Shown: in pieces, positions 20,926-28,930 of the stretch
Position numbering within the stretch: position 1 is the stretch's first letter
Layout: every line of letters starts with the position of its first letter
IMG/VR virus record: IMGVR_UViG_3300009104_000060
Span: 1-35,802 of that record
Origin: a virus
Length of the DNA stretch: 35,802 nucleotides
Reading direction: 5' to 3' (one strand)
Translations under genes and position numbers: made by a program
The notes under the pieces: generated by a model
Told to the model about the DNA's origin: nothing
The model's database searches: none
What the model saw: the letters and a program-made list of their open reading frames with translations, nothing else

Positions 20926-22691
20926 AAACATTTAGTGATTTTGGTATAAAGATACCGGCTCGCAGTTCAAGTGGGCAAGTAAATACACAATGTCCAGAAT
21001 GTTCTTCTCAACGTAGAAAGAAGAAAGCACCCTGCTTGTCTGTAAACATAGACGAAGGTGTGTGGCTATGTCATCACTGTGGTTGGGCGGGAACGCTAAG
21101 CAATGGAACCAATGGAAACAATGTATCACTGCATTGGAGGAAGCCTAAGTTCACCAAGCCTGAGCCACTACCTGTTACTGCGCTTAGTCCTGAAGTTGTT
21201 AAATGGTTTGCTGATAGAGGTGTAAGTGAAACAACTCTAGAAGAGAACAAGATCAATGAGCGCAAGGTTTATATGCCACAGATAGAGGCGCTGTCTAACT
21301 CTATTGCTTTTCCATACTATAAGAACGGTGAATTAATCAACGTAAAGTATAGAGATGGGAAGAAGAACTTTCGTTTAGAGGCTGGAGCACAGCGTGGATT
21401 CTATGGCATTGATGACATTGAGGGTGATGATATACATTGTGTTATTGTTGAGGGTGAGATAGATAAGTTGTCATTATGGGAGGCAGGGATTAGAACTTGT
21501 GTGAGTGTACCAGATGGAGCACCACCTGTTAACAGTTCTGATTACTCCTCTAAGTTTGATTACTTAAATGATCCGTGGCTACACGCAGAGAAGTTTAATA
21601 ATGTTTCAAGGTTTGTCATTGCTGTTGATAACGATGAGCCAGGTGCTAAGTTAGAGAATGAATTATCCCGCAGACTAGGCAAGGATAAATGTTACAGAGT
21701 TGTGTGGCCAGAAGGATGCAAGGATGCTAACGATGTATTGGTTAAGTATGGCAAGACTGTATTGTCTGAGTGTATTGAACACGCCAAGCCATATCCAATC
21801 ATGGGCACTTACGATGCCACTAATCTATCTGATTCGATAGACAGGCTTTATGAGGGAGATATTGAGAAGGGTGTAAGCACAGGTTGGGAAACTGTCGACC
21901 CATACTATTTAGTTAGGCCGGGAGCGTTCACGGTAGTAACAGGTATACCAGGTAGTGGTAAATCTAACTGGTTGGATGCGATGATGGTTAACGTAGCAAA
22001 GAATCATGGTTGGAACTTCGGTATATTTTCCCCAGAAAATCAACCACTTGAGGATCATATGGCTAGGGTGCTAGAGAAATATGTTGGTCACCCTTTCTTC
22101 GATGGGCCTACCCCATGCATGACTAAGGAAGAACTGGAAGATGGCAAGCAGTGGCTGACCAAACACTTCACTTGGATTCTTCCTGACGATGATAAGGAGT
22201 GGTCTATTGATGTTATTTTAAATGCTGCAAAAAGGTTGGTGCTTACAAAGGGTATCCGTGGTCTTGTTATTGACCCGTGGAATGAGCTTGAACACTTGCG
22301 TAGAGATGGTCAGTCTGAGACAGAATATATTTCTGTGGCACTAAAGAGGGTGCGTCAATTTGCTAGAAAGTATGGTATACATTTATGGATTGTTGCCCAC
22401 CCTGCCAAGTTATATCGTGATAAAAATGGGAAGATTCCCATCCCAACTCCATATGATATCAGTGGCTCTGCTAGATGGAGGGATAAATCTGATAACTGTA
22501 TCACCGTATGGCGCGACATGACTGAGGAAGGAAGAGCCAATAGTATAATTCAAATTCATGTTCAGAAAGTAAGGTTCAAGCAGGATGGTATTTTAGGAAC
22601 CGGAGAATTAACTTATAACTGGAGAACTGGAACATATCATTTGCCATACAATGCTGCAAGAGAAGTTCCGCCAATAGTATTAAATGGATAA
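20898..22691 (+). CDS. Primase-helicase (T7 gp4/Twinkle-like)
   Basis: A 597-residue replication enzyme that lays primers and unwinds DNA. Zinc-binding domain: CPEC (32-35) and CHHC (58-61). TOPRIM domain: VIVEGEIDK (182-190) and FVIAVDNDEPG (239-249) supply the acidic metal ligands. Helicase RecA-like domain: Walker A TGIPGSGKS (348-356), Walker B in RGLVIDPWN, and a later WIVAHPAK segment typical of DnaB-type motif 3. Length is close to T7 gp4. The start could also be the in-frame ATG at 20922; the earlier start overlaps the upstream gene. No DNA polymerase is found in the window. Confidence 0.92.
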   Translation: MDKKQEKEMKTFSDFGIKIPARSSSGQVNTQCPECSSQRRKKKAPCLSVNIDEGVWLCHHCGWAGTLSNGTNGNNVSLHWRKPKFTKPEPLPVTALSPEVVKWFADRGVSETTLEENKINERKVYMPQIEALSNSIAFPYYKNGELINVKYRDGKKNFRLEAGAQRGFYGIDDIEGDDIHCVIVEGEIDKLSLWEAGIRTCVSVPDGAPPVNSSDYSSKFDYLNDPWLHAEKFNNVSRFVIAVDNDEPGAKLENELSRRLGKDKCYRVVWPEGCKDANDVLVKYGKTVLSECIEHAKPYPIMGTYDATNLSDSIDRLYEGDIEKGVSTGWETVDPYYLVRPGAFTVVTGIPGSGKSNWLDAMMVNVAKNHGWNFGIFSPENQPLEDHMARVLEKYVGHPFFDGPTPCMTKEELEDGKQWLTKHFTWILPDDDKEWSIDVILNAAKRLVLTKGIRGLVIDPWNELEHLRRDGQSETEYISVALKRVRQFARKYGIHLWIVAHPAKLYRDKNGKIPIPTPYDISGSARWRDKSDNCITVWRDMTEEGRANSIIQIHVQKVRFKQDGILGTGELTYNWRTGTYHLPYNAAREVPPIVLNG

Positions 22692-22995
22692 GACATGGAA
22701 AAAGTTTGAGCGCTGGGTGGGTGAATTCCTTACTGAGTTAGGAGATAAATCTAATAGGGTTCCAATCACAGGTAGGTCAAGAGGTAGTGCGCCAGATGTT
22801 ACGAGTGATCGTCTATCTATTGAATGTAAGTATCGTAAGTCAATACCTGGATGGATCAAGGAGGCAATGGAGCAAGCGGTAGCATCATCCAAGGATGGTA
22901 AAGTGCCTGTAGTTTTCATAAAAGAAAACGGCGCATCGTTTGATGATACACTTATAGTTTTTAGGGCTAAGGATTTTAGGGAGAAATTAAAATGA
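22684..22995 (+). CDS. Holliday-junction-resolvase-like PD-(D/E)XK nuclease
   Basis: A 103-residue protein. E14 (GEFLTELG), then RVPITGRSRGSAPDV with D39, and LSIECKYRKS with the E-x-K core give the PD-(D/E)XK active site. A conserved Trp/Glu helix (GWIKEAMEQAVASS) follows. Length and motif spacing match small phage/archaeal-Hjc-type resolvases, which cut branched DNA before packaging or during recombination. The gene overlaps the primase-helicase end by 8 nt, placing it with the replication genes. Confidence 0.75.
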   Translation: MDKTWKKFERWVGEFLTELGDKSNRVPITGRSRGSAPDVTSDRLSIECKYRKSIPGWIKEAMEQAVASSKDGKVPVVFIKENGASFDDTLIVFRAKDFREKLK

Positions 22996-23171
22996 ATGAA
23001 GAAGAGATCATGGAACAAACGCTGGGCTTTGAAGTTTGGGGAAAGAAAAAGAATAGCCGAGAAATGGAATTGCTTGCAACTTATAGCAAAGATAATCTTG
23101 CAGAGGCTAGGAGTTTTATATCAGGAACCAATCATGTCTTACAATATATTTTGAAAACAAATGAAGCGTGA
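22992..23171 (+). CDS. Small protein (59 aa)
   Basis: Translation of the gap gives a 59-residue ORF, MNEEEIMEQTLGFEVWGKKK..., acidic at the start, then basic and helical. It overlaps the resolvase stop as ATGA and the next gene start by 11 nt, fitting the chain exactly. No motif recognised. Its support is packing and normal codon use. Confidence 0.55.
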   Translation: MNEEEIMEQTLGFEVWGKKKNSREMELLATYSKDNLAEARSFISGTNHVLQYILKTNEA

Positions 23172-23370
23172 ATACTTTAGTCTAGCAAGAGCGATAGCAA
23201 GTGAAGATGCTCCCTGTATTCCTTGTGTTGAATACAAAAGGTGTGCTGAGAGCAGGCTCGCATGCGAATCATATAAAAACTATTACGAAACTGGAGAAAT
23301 GATGGGCGACAGGAATCCAAATAAAACAATCTACAAGAGTATATTCGATGTCGGGTTTGGAAGCACTTAA
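23161..23370 (+). CDS. Cys-containing conserved phage protein (69 aa)
   Basis: A 69-residue protein with the pattern ARAIASEDAPCIPCVEYKRC (residues 10-29) and CESYKNYYETG, that is CxxC followed by two more cysteines. This cysteine spacing and the ASEDAPCIPC opening recur in a phage family found just before zinc-binding/Q-like genes, as here. The four cysteines probably hold zinc or form disulfides. Function unknown. Confidence 0.65.
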   Translation: MKREYFSLARAIASEDAPCIPCVEYKRCAESRLACESYKNYYETGEMMGDRNPNKTIYKSIFDVGFGST

Positions 23371-23878
23371 ATATTTAACAATTAAATCTAGCTCTGTTCT
23401 TGAGCCTAGAGGTGGCCCACCTTGGGAGGATATTGCGGCAACTCTATCAAGAGCAAGCGACATAGCAGCATCTTACGGTAGGTACAAGTATTGTCTTGAA
23501 AAGAAATGGCGCAACAAATTATTGAGGCCGTTGTTTGATAATGCAATGAAACTTGAATGGCATAAATCAATAACACCAGAAGATATATTTAATACAGTAG
23601 GTTTAGCATTAGATGAGATGACCAATCCATCCATATGTCCTAAGTGCAATGGAAGAAAAGAGGTTATAATAATGGATAAACTATACAAGTGTGACTTATG
23701 CTTTGGTCTTGGCAGAAAATCTATGTCCGATAGAGCAAGAGGTATATATATAAAGAATGAAAGAAATATATTTTATAGACATATTAAATATAATTACTTT
23801 AATAATATAATACCTATGATAGAAGAATGGGAGTTAGAACTACAAAGAGTATTTAATCCATACCGGAGAGTTAAGTGA
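23348..23878 (+). CDS. Zn-finger protein, Q-like antitermination candidate
   Basis: A 176-residue protein. The N-terminal part includes SSVLEPRGGPPWEDIAATLS; the centre has CPKCNGR (97-103) and CDLCFGLGR (114-122), two CxxCxG zinc-finger halves of DnaJ/Q style; the C-terminal part is helical and basic. Late-gene antiterminators of the Q type carry such a zinc finger, and several phage genes with the RGGxPWxD opening are annotated this way. The gene lies near the end of the early block. Regulation of late transcription is plausible but unproved. Confidence 0.55.
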   Translation: MSGLEALKYLTIKSSSVLEPRGGPPWEDIAATLSRASDIAASYGRYKYCLEKKWRNKLLRPLFDNAMKLEWHKSITPEDIFNTVGLALDEMTNPSICPKCNGRKEVIIMDKLYKCDLCFGLGRKSMSDRARGIYIKNERNIFYRHIKYNYFNNIIPMIEEWELELQRVFNPYRRVK

Positions 23879-24141
23879 AGAACAAGAAGTACCTTCAATG
23901 GGTAGCGGAACAACCATGTATATACTGCGGACAAGATTCACAGGCTCACCATCTTAGAGTCCAGGCTCTTGGTGCAGGAATGGGGAAGAAAGTTCCAGAC
24001 TATTTCACATTACCGGTATGTTATAATTGCCATGCTGATTGTCACAATGGTACGATTGATAAAGAAACTCAGATGAGATGGTGCTTACAGACAATAGGCA
24101 GGGCATTTGAGTATGGTATAATAGAATGGAGGGATAAATGA
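23875..24141 (+). CDS. YbcO/HNH-like nuclease
   Basis: An 88-residue protein. CIYCGQDSQAHHLR (residues 15-28) followed by LPVCYNCHADCHNG (46-59) gives the Cys/His layout of small HNH-type nucleases related to YbcO/Ref, which cut DNA and aid recombination. The start is GTG at 23875, overlapping the previous stop (GTGA), with GGAG upstream. Neighbouring NinB and Rad52 genes support a recombination role. Confidence 0.7.
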   Translation: MKNKKYLQWVAEQPCIYCGQDSQAHHLRVQALGAGMGKKVPDYFTLPVCYNCHADCHNGTIDKETQMRWCLQTIGRAFEYGIIEWRDK

Positions 24142-24548
24142 AAACTCAACGGTTCAAGTTATATGATATACATCAGAAGAATAGATGTGTTGATTACATA
24201 AAAGAACTAAAGAATAGTTCCAAAGAACCTTATGAAGTTCTGATAAGACCATATAACAAAAAGAACCAGAGGTCTATTGACCAGAACAATAGGTACTGGC
24301 ACATTATTAGAGAGGCTGCAAATGAAATCGGGTACACCGCTAACGAGTTGCACTCCATCATGTGTGTTCAAATCCTGGGGACTAACACAGTAACCAACCT
24401 AGAAGGAGAGGCAGTAGAGGTAGCGGTACAAACATCAGGGCTTAGCGTCGAGAAGTTTGCTGAGTATATGGAAAGAGTTGAATCTGTTTTGATTGAGGCT
24501 GGATTCTATAACCCAACAACCATGAGCAGGGAGGTCAATCAGTTATGA
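24138..24548 (+). CDS. NinB-like recombination protein
   Basis: A 136-residue protein matching the NinB (Orf) recombination mediator pattern: RSIDQNNRYWHIIREAANEI (residues 45-64), then GYTANELHSIMCVQ and a C-terminal EKFAEYMERVESVLIEAGF. Lambda NinB binds single-stranded DNA and helps recombination in place of host RecFOR. It is coupled by ATGA to the YbcO-like gene and the next small gene. Length is close to lambda's. Confidence 0.75.
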   Translation: MKTQRFKLYDIHQKNRCVDYIKELKNSSKEPYEVLIRPYNKKNQRSIDQNNRYWHIIREAANEIGYTANELHSIMCVQILGTNTVTNLEGEAVEVAVQTSGLSVEKFAEYMERVESVLIEAGFYNPTTMSREVNQL

Positions 24549-24694
24549 GTTGGAGACAGCAGCAAGTAACAGAAGAAGAACAATTCAAGGAGGAATATGA
24601 AGAGTGGTTAGATAAGATGCAAAAGGACGATGAAGAAGATCATTACCGTGAGTATCTAGATTCACTTAAAAAGGAAAGGGATAAGCATGAATAA
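24545..24694 (+). CDS. Small charged coiled-coil protein (49 aa)
   Basis: A 49-residue ORF, MSWRQQQVTEEEQFKEEYEE..., almost all Glu/Lys/Gln/Asp in a helical heptad pattern. It overlaps NinB by ATGA and the Rad52-like gene by 8 nt. It fills the gap exactly. Possibly a partner of the recombination proteins; no family known. Confidence 0.55.
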   Translation: MSWRQQQVTEEEQFKEEYEEWLDKMQKDDEEDHYREYLDSLKKERDKHE

Positions 24695-25112
24695 GATAGA
24701 GATGGCATTAAAGAGACCGTTCCCTGAGTCAAAGATTCGTTGGCGTAAGGGTGGAGGCGGCGCTGAGTTAGCGTACATCACAGCTCGAGATGTAATGGAC
24801 AGGCTTGATGCGACAGTTGGGTTTGCTAACTGGCAAACAAGTTACCGATGGATTGGAGATCGTATGATCTGTAAACTATCGGTTAGAATTGATGGTGAAT
24901 GGATTACTAAATCAGATGGTGCCGATGATTCTAATATCGAAGGCGCAAAAGGAGGAATCTCAGACGCCCTCAAACGAGCAGCAGTTCTTTTTGGAATCGG
25001 CAGATACCTATACCACCCCAACGCTTTTGATCGCAATAAGAAGCCTGCTGTGTGGGCTACGCCGGAAGGTTTCGATAAACTAATGGAGAAGATAAATGAA
25101 ACCAAGAAGTAA
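24687..25112 (+). CDS. Rad52-family single-strand annealing protein
   Basis: A 141-residue protein. GGGAELAYITARDVMDRLDA (residues 23-42), FANWQTSYRWI and IEGAKGGISDALKRAAVLFG followed by IGRYLY are hallmark Rad52/22 family segments. Such proteins coat and anneal complementary single strands. The gene sits in a cluster with an exonuclease, SSB and NinB, the usual phage single-strand-annealing set. Length is typical of the compact phage version. Confidence 0.9.
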   Translation: MNKIEMALKRPFPESKIRWRKGGGGAELAYITARDVMDRLDATVGFANWQTSYRWIGDRMICKLSVRIDGEWITKSDGADDSNIEGAKGGISDALKRAAVLFGIGRYLYHPNAFDRNKKPAVWATPEGFDKLMEKINETKK

Positions 25113-25365
25113 AAACAAAAAGGAAAAAGAGTATGACAACCTGCAAGTAGAGGAGGCTAAAAATAAACTAATCAAGGAAGCAATCTCATTTGAGAATATG
25201 TTTTCAGAATGTGAAGGTGATGTATACTATAGTATGTACCGAGACTTCTCTAATTCAGTGATGCATTATGAGAGAGAGAAAGAGATAGCAGATATGCCAA
25301 AGGTTTCAGAGAACTGGGACTGGAGCGAAGGTGTAGTTGGAGAGTTTAGATATAGGGGTATCTAA
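25096..25365 (+). CDS. Small charged protein in recombination cluster (89 aa)
   Basis: An 89-residue protein with a Lys-rich N-terminus (MKPRSKNKKEKEYDNLQVEE), a central helix and an aromatic C-terminus (SENWDWSEGVVGEFRYRGI). It begins inside the Rad52-like gene (17-nt overlap) and ends in a TAATG overlap with the exonuclease. No motif. A link to annealing or exonuclease function is by position only. Confidence 0.55.
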   Translation: MKPRSKNKKEKEYDNLQVEEAKNKLIKEAISFENMFSECEGDVYYSMYRDFSNSVMHYEREKEIADMPKVSENWDWSEGVVGEFRYRGI

Positions 25366-26129
25366 TGCATTGGTATAGCAGAGAAGGCAAGCCTTGTCAT
25401 TTCGTTAAAGGAAAGAACGGAAAGACTAGAGCAACAACACTGAGAGATGCTAGGAAACATGGATGGATGCCGTCAGTTACATCTGTCCTAGATATTTTAG
25501 CAAAGCCAGGGCTTGACAATTGGAAGATCAACAAAACTATTGAGGCTGCTGCTACAGTAGATAGAAGTTTTGTTGATGCCGATGTATGGAAGGCCAAGGT
25601 TATTGAAGAGAGCAAGAAGGAAACTTTAGAAGCATCCTTCAGAGGAAGTAGGATACATGATATGTTAGAGTCCTGCTTCAAGAAAGAGTTAGAACCTACA
25701 GGAGATGACGCTAATATCTTTCATGCAGTAGATGCATTACTAAAAGTAAACTGTGGTGAACAGAACTGGAGATCAGAAGAAGTAGTATGTAATTTACAGA
25801 AAGGTTATGGTGGTATGATAGATTTGGTATCAGATGAATGGGTCATTGACTTCAAGACCAAAGAGTTCACTACTGGTAGCAAACAATTGGCATATGAATC
25901 AATGGCTTACCAATTGATCGCTTATGAAAGAGCATTGCCTGCACCACCTAAACGAATTGCTAATATATTTATTAGCGCAAACAATCCTGGAATAGTAGTA
26001 TTTCATGAATGGGATGAAGCAGACTTCAACAGATACTGGACTATATTTGAATCATCTTTAACGGTATGGAAAAATGTCAAAAAATATTGGCCAGAAAGAC
26101 ACAGTAAAGAAGAAGAATCCAGTGGCTAA
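25365..26129 (+). CDS. PD-(D/E)XK exonuclease (RecB/Cas4-like)
   Basis: A 254-residue protein. E89-to-H97 segment (FRGSRIHDMLESC) carries the conserved His of motif I, GYGGMIDLVSD (148-158) gives the Asp, and WVIDFKTKE (160-168) gives the D-x-K core. These place it in the PD-(D/E)XK family with RecB-, Cas4- and lambda-exo-like nucleases. Beside a Rad52-type annealing protein it probably resects DNA ends. Length fits phage exonucleases. Confidence 0.82.
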   Translation: MHWYSREGKPCHFVKGKNGKTRATTLRDARKHGWMPSVTSVLDILAKPGLDNWKINKTIEAAATVDRSFVDADVWKAKVIEESKKETLEASFRGSRIHDMLESCFKKELEPTGDDANIFHAVDALLKVNCGEQNWRSEEVVCNLQKGYGGMIDLVSDEWVIDFKTKEFTTGSKQLAYESMAYQLIAYERALPAPPKRIANIFISANNPGIVVFHEWDEADFNRYWTIFESSLTVWKNVKKYWPERHSKEEESSG

Positions 26130-26223
26130 ACACGCTTATAAATTTAATAAGCCTATAGTTATTCCATCTGGAAAGTTGTATAAACGAAAAAGTAAACACG
26201 GAGAAAACAATGAAGGGAATTAA
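26074..26223 (+). CDS. Small basic phage protein, NPVAKxxxKFNKP type (49 aa)
   Basis: A 49-residue ORF, MSKNIGQKDTVKKKNPVAKH..., ending in a KRKSKHGENNEGN tail. The NPVAKHAYKFNKP and basic KRKSKHG segments match a short conserved phage family (DUF7230-like) found near SSB or recombination genes. It overlaps the exonuclease end by 56 nt and the SSB start by 14 nt. DNA binding is likely from charge. Confidence 0.7.
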   Translation: MSKNIGQKDTVKKKNPVAKHAYKFNKPIVIPSGKLYKRKSKHGENNEGN

Positions 26224-26644
26224 TAAGGCAATTATCCTTGGTCATGTATGGAAAGACCCAGTCATTCGTACCACTAAGAACGACAGCAAGATTGCTCAGG
26301 TTTCTATGGTAACTGAATCAGGTTACGGAGAGTATAAGAAAGCTGACTGGCATAACGTAGTGTTCTTTGGGAAGCAGGCTGAGGTAGTAGACAACTACGT
26401 AACCAAGGGCACAAACCTGTATGTTGAGGGATCAATTGATTATCGTAAGTATACTGATAAAAGCGGTGTAGAAAAATATACAACCGACATTAAGGGATAT
26501 CAGTTGCAGATGATAAACAGTCCTGATGCATACAAGGAAGTAGAAGGATCAGCACCGGAAGGTAAGCGAGAGGTTCCAGCATCTGCTAAAGCAGAGATGG
26601 CATCTATTAGCAACCAGGTAGCTGCCGATGACATACCGTTCTAA
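26210..26644 (+). CDS. ssb: Single-stranded DNA-binding protein
   Basis: A 144-residue OB-fold protein: GINKAIILGHVWKDPVIR opening, ADWHNVVFFGKQAEVVDNYV (45-64), TKGTNLYVEGSIDYRKYTD (65-83). The acidic C-terminal tip ends ADDIPF, the conserved tail that recruits replication and repair partners. Length is slightly short of bacterial SSB because the linker is small. A GGAG ribosome site precedes the ATG. It protects ssDNA during replication and annealing. Confidence 0.95.
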   Translation: MKGINKAIILGHVWKDPVIRTTKNDSKIAQVSMVTESGYGEYKKADWHNVVFFGKQAEVVDNYVTKGTNLYVEGSIDYRKYTDKSGVEKYTTDIKGYQLQMINSPDAYKEVEGSAPEGKREVPASAKAEMASISNQVAADDIPF

Positions 26645-26843
26645 GGGAGAACCGAGAGATGAGATCATCTATTTCCTTGCAAGACATATCTATGCTAACC
26701 CAAAAGAAAAATCTGTTAAGTTTAGTTCTTGGGCTGAATGTTTCAGACACCATGCAGGATGCACTTTGCAGGAATACATGGAGTATGCTAAAGAAAATAA
26801 CCTAAAGGAAAAGTATATACATGAGCGACAAAATAGAAGTTGA
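26628..26843 (+). CDS. Small protein after SSB (71 aa)
   Basis: A 71-residue protein, MTYRSKGEPRDEIIYFLARH..., starting 17 nt inside the SSB gene and ending 23 nt inside dUTPase. It is helical and charged with WAECFRHHAGCTLQEYMEYA. The two Cys/His groups (CFRHH, C) could bind metal, but no known family fits. Confidence 0.5.
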   Translation: MTYRSKGEPRDEIIYFLARHIYANPKEKSVKFSSWAECFRHHAGCTLQEYMEYAKENNLKEKYIHERQNRS

Positions 26844-27285
26844 CTTGATGGACATTGCTTATTCCGCACCGGAAAGAGCAACCGAGTTCTCTGTTGGGTA
26901 TGATATTTACTCAGCAGAGGACCAGTGCATTAGACCATTGGATAGAAAACTTATCCGTACAGGATTTAAGTTACACCTTCCAGTAGGGATTGAAGCGCAG
27001 ATAAGAACCCGTAGCGGATTGGCAAACAAACATGGAGTATTTGTTTTAAACTCTCCAGGAACTGTTGATCCTGACTACAGGGGAGAGGTAAAGGTATTGT
27101 TATTTAACTCAGGGCCTACCCCATTTGATATTGAAAGGGGGGATAGGATTGCTCAGATGGTATTCGCTTATTACTTATCGCCAGTTATTAGCGAAGGCGC
27201 TGCAGTAAGTTACATAAGAGGTGAAGGAGGTTTTGGTAGTACAGGTATTAATGATATTAAATTGGATAAAGTGAATGAAATTTAA
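26821..27285 (+). CDS. dut: dUTPase
   Basis: A 154-residue protein with all five trimeric-dUTPase motifs: GYDIYSAED (motif I), RTRSGLANKHG (II), GTVDPDYRGE (III), RGDRIAQMV (IV) and RGEGGFGSTG (V). It hydrolyses dUTP to dUMP, keeping uracil out of DNA and feeding thymidylate synthesis. Length is normal. It is followed by the ribonucleotide reductase with an 11-nt overlap, forming a nucleotide-supply pair. Confidence 0.96.
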   Translation: MSDKIEVDLMDIAYSAPERATEFSVGYDIYSAEDQCIRPLDRKLIRTGFKLHLPVGIEAQIRTRSGLANKHGVFVLNSPGTVDPDYRGEVKVLLFNSGPTPFDIERGDRIAQMVFAYYLSPVISEGAAVSYIRGEGGFGSTGINDIKLDKVNEI

Positions 27286-28912
27286 AACACAACTTGGTGA
27301 AGATATATTTAAAAATAAATATGCATCTACTGAATACGAGACATGGAGCGATAAAGCTCATGCTGTAGTCAACAGTGTATGCGGTGACTTCAATGGAACC
27401 AAGAACAATCTAATGGAAAAGACTGACAGGGATCAACTGGCTCAGTACATTGCAGACTTTAAGTTTGTTCCAGGGGGTCGCTATCTATGGTACGCAGGAA
27501 GAGATGCTAGGTTTTATAACAACTGCTACCTTCTAAGACTTGAGGAGGATTCAAGAGAAGAATGGGCTGGAGTTACGCAACGAGCAATGTCATGTCTTAT
27601 GACAGGAGGAGGGATAGGTGTAGATATATCCAGAGCAAGACCATCTGGCCGGAGATTAAAAAGAACAGGTGGTGTAGCTTCTGGCCCCATTCCTCTACTA
27701 TACACTTTAAACGAGGTTGGTAGAAACGTAATGCAGGGAGGTAGTCGAAGGTCTGCACTGTATGGCAGTATGAACTGGCAGCATGAGGATGCACCAGCTT
27801 TGCTTAAAGCAAAGAACTGGCATGACCTTAATGTTGGAGACACCACTATTGCCGAACTAAAAAAGGCAGACTTTAATTTCCCTGCTCCATTAGATATGAT
27901 GAACATATCTCTTAACTATGATGATGCATGGCTAAAGGATCAGATGAATCCTGTGTTTGTAGAGAATGTAAAGCAAGCCATGATGACAGGAGAACCTGGG
28001 TTCTCATTTAACTTTGGAGATAAACAAAATGAAACACTTAGGAATGCTTGCACGGAGATTACGAGTGAGGATGATAGTGATGTCTGTAACCTTGGTTCTG
28101 TTAATCTGGCAAACATTGAAACAATTGAAGAGTTTAGCGATGTGGTTAATCTCGCTAGTAAGTTCTTGGTATGTGGGCTTATCAGAGCACAAGTACCGTT
28201 TGAAAAAATAGCCAAGGTCCGTAGACAAAACAGTCGTATCGGCCTTGGACTTATGGGAATGCATGAGTGGTTGCTTAAACGTGACTCACGATATGAAATG
28301 ACTGATGAACTTAAACAATGGATGAAGGTATATGAACGAGAAAGCAAACGATCCGCTGACCAGCATTGCGACAGACTTTTTCTCAAACGTCCTAAAGGCT
28401 ACAGAGCAATCGCTCCGACAGGGACTATTAGCATCCTCGCCGGGACGACCTCTGGAGTGGAGCCAATCTACGCCGTGGCATACCGCAGGCGCTACCTTAC
28501 AGATGGAACACGATGGAAGCATCAATTTGTCGTTGACGGTACGGCCCAAGCTTTAATCGACGGAGGTATTGATCCTAATAAGATTGAGTCTGCTGTTGAC
28601 CTGGCATCTGATCCAGAACGCAGGATTAAATTCCAATACGAACTACAGAAATATGTAGATCATGCTATTAGCAGCACCATTAATCTTCCAGCATGGGGAA
28701 CAGAACTAAATGGAGAGCATACTGTGGATAAATATGCTACTACTATTGCTAAGTATGCTAGTGGACTACGCGGTCTGACTGTGTACCCTGATGGAGCTAG
28801 AGGCGGTCAACCAATTACATCAGTACCTTACGAGGAAGCTCATGCTAAGCGTGGTGTTATCTATGAAGACAACTCAGAAGAGCAATGCCTTAGCGGGGTA
28901 TGTGGTATATAA
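27275..28912 (+). CDS. nrdJ: Class II (adenosylcobalamin-dependent) ribonucleotide reductase
   Basis: A 545-residue protein. VPGGRYLWYAGR (65-76), NNCYLLRLEEDSREEW (82-97, with C84), NACTE (257-261, active-site Asn-Cys-Glu), CNLGSVNLA (271-279), APTGTISILAGTTSGVEP and a C-terminal CLSGVC redox pair match monomeric class II enzymes. It makes deoxynucleotides using B12, so no small radical subunit or activase is needed, and none is seen. It depends on host cobalamin. Length fits the short phage version. Confidence 0.9.
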   Translation: MKFKTQLGEDIFKNKYASTEYETWSDKAHAVVNSVCGDFNGTKNNLMEKTDRDQLAQYIADFKFVPGGRYLWYAGRDARFYNNCYLLRLEEDSREEWAGVTQRAMSCLMTGGGIGVDISRARPSGRRLKRTGGVASGPIPLLYTLNEVGRNVMQGGSRRSALYGSMNWQHEDAPALLKAKNWHDLNVGDTTIAELKKADFNFPAPLDMMNISLNYDDAWLKDQMNPVFVENVKQAMMTGEPGFSFNFGDKQNETLRNACTEITSEDDSDVCNLGSVNLANIETIEEFSDVVNLASKFLVCGLIRAQVPFEKIAKVRRQNSRIGLGLMGMHEWLLKRDSRYEMTDELKQWMKVYERESKRSADQHCDRLFLKRPKGYRAIAPTGTISILAGTTSGVEPIYAVAYRRRYLTDGTRWKHQFVVDGTAQALIDGGIDPNKIESAVDLASDPERRIKFQYELQKYVDHAISSTINLPAWGTELNGEHTVDKYATTIAKYASGLRGLTVYPDGARGGQPITSVPYEEAHAKRGVIYEDNSEEQCLSGVCGI

Positions 28913-28930
28913 ATATAATGGAGAAGCAGA

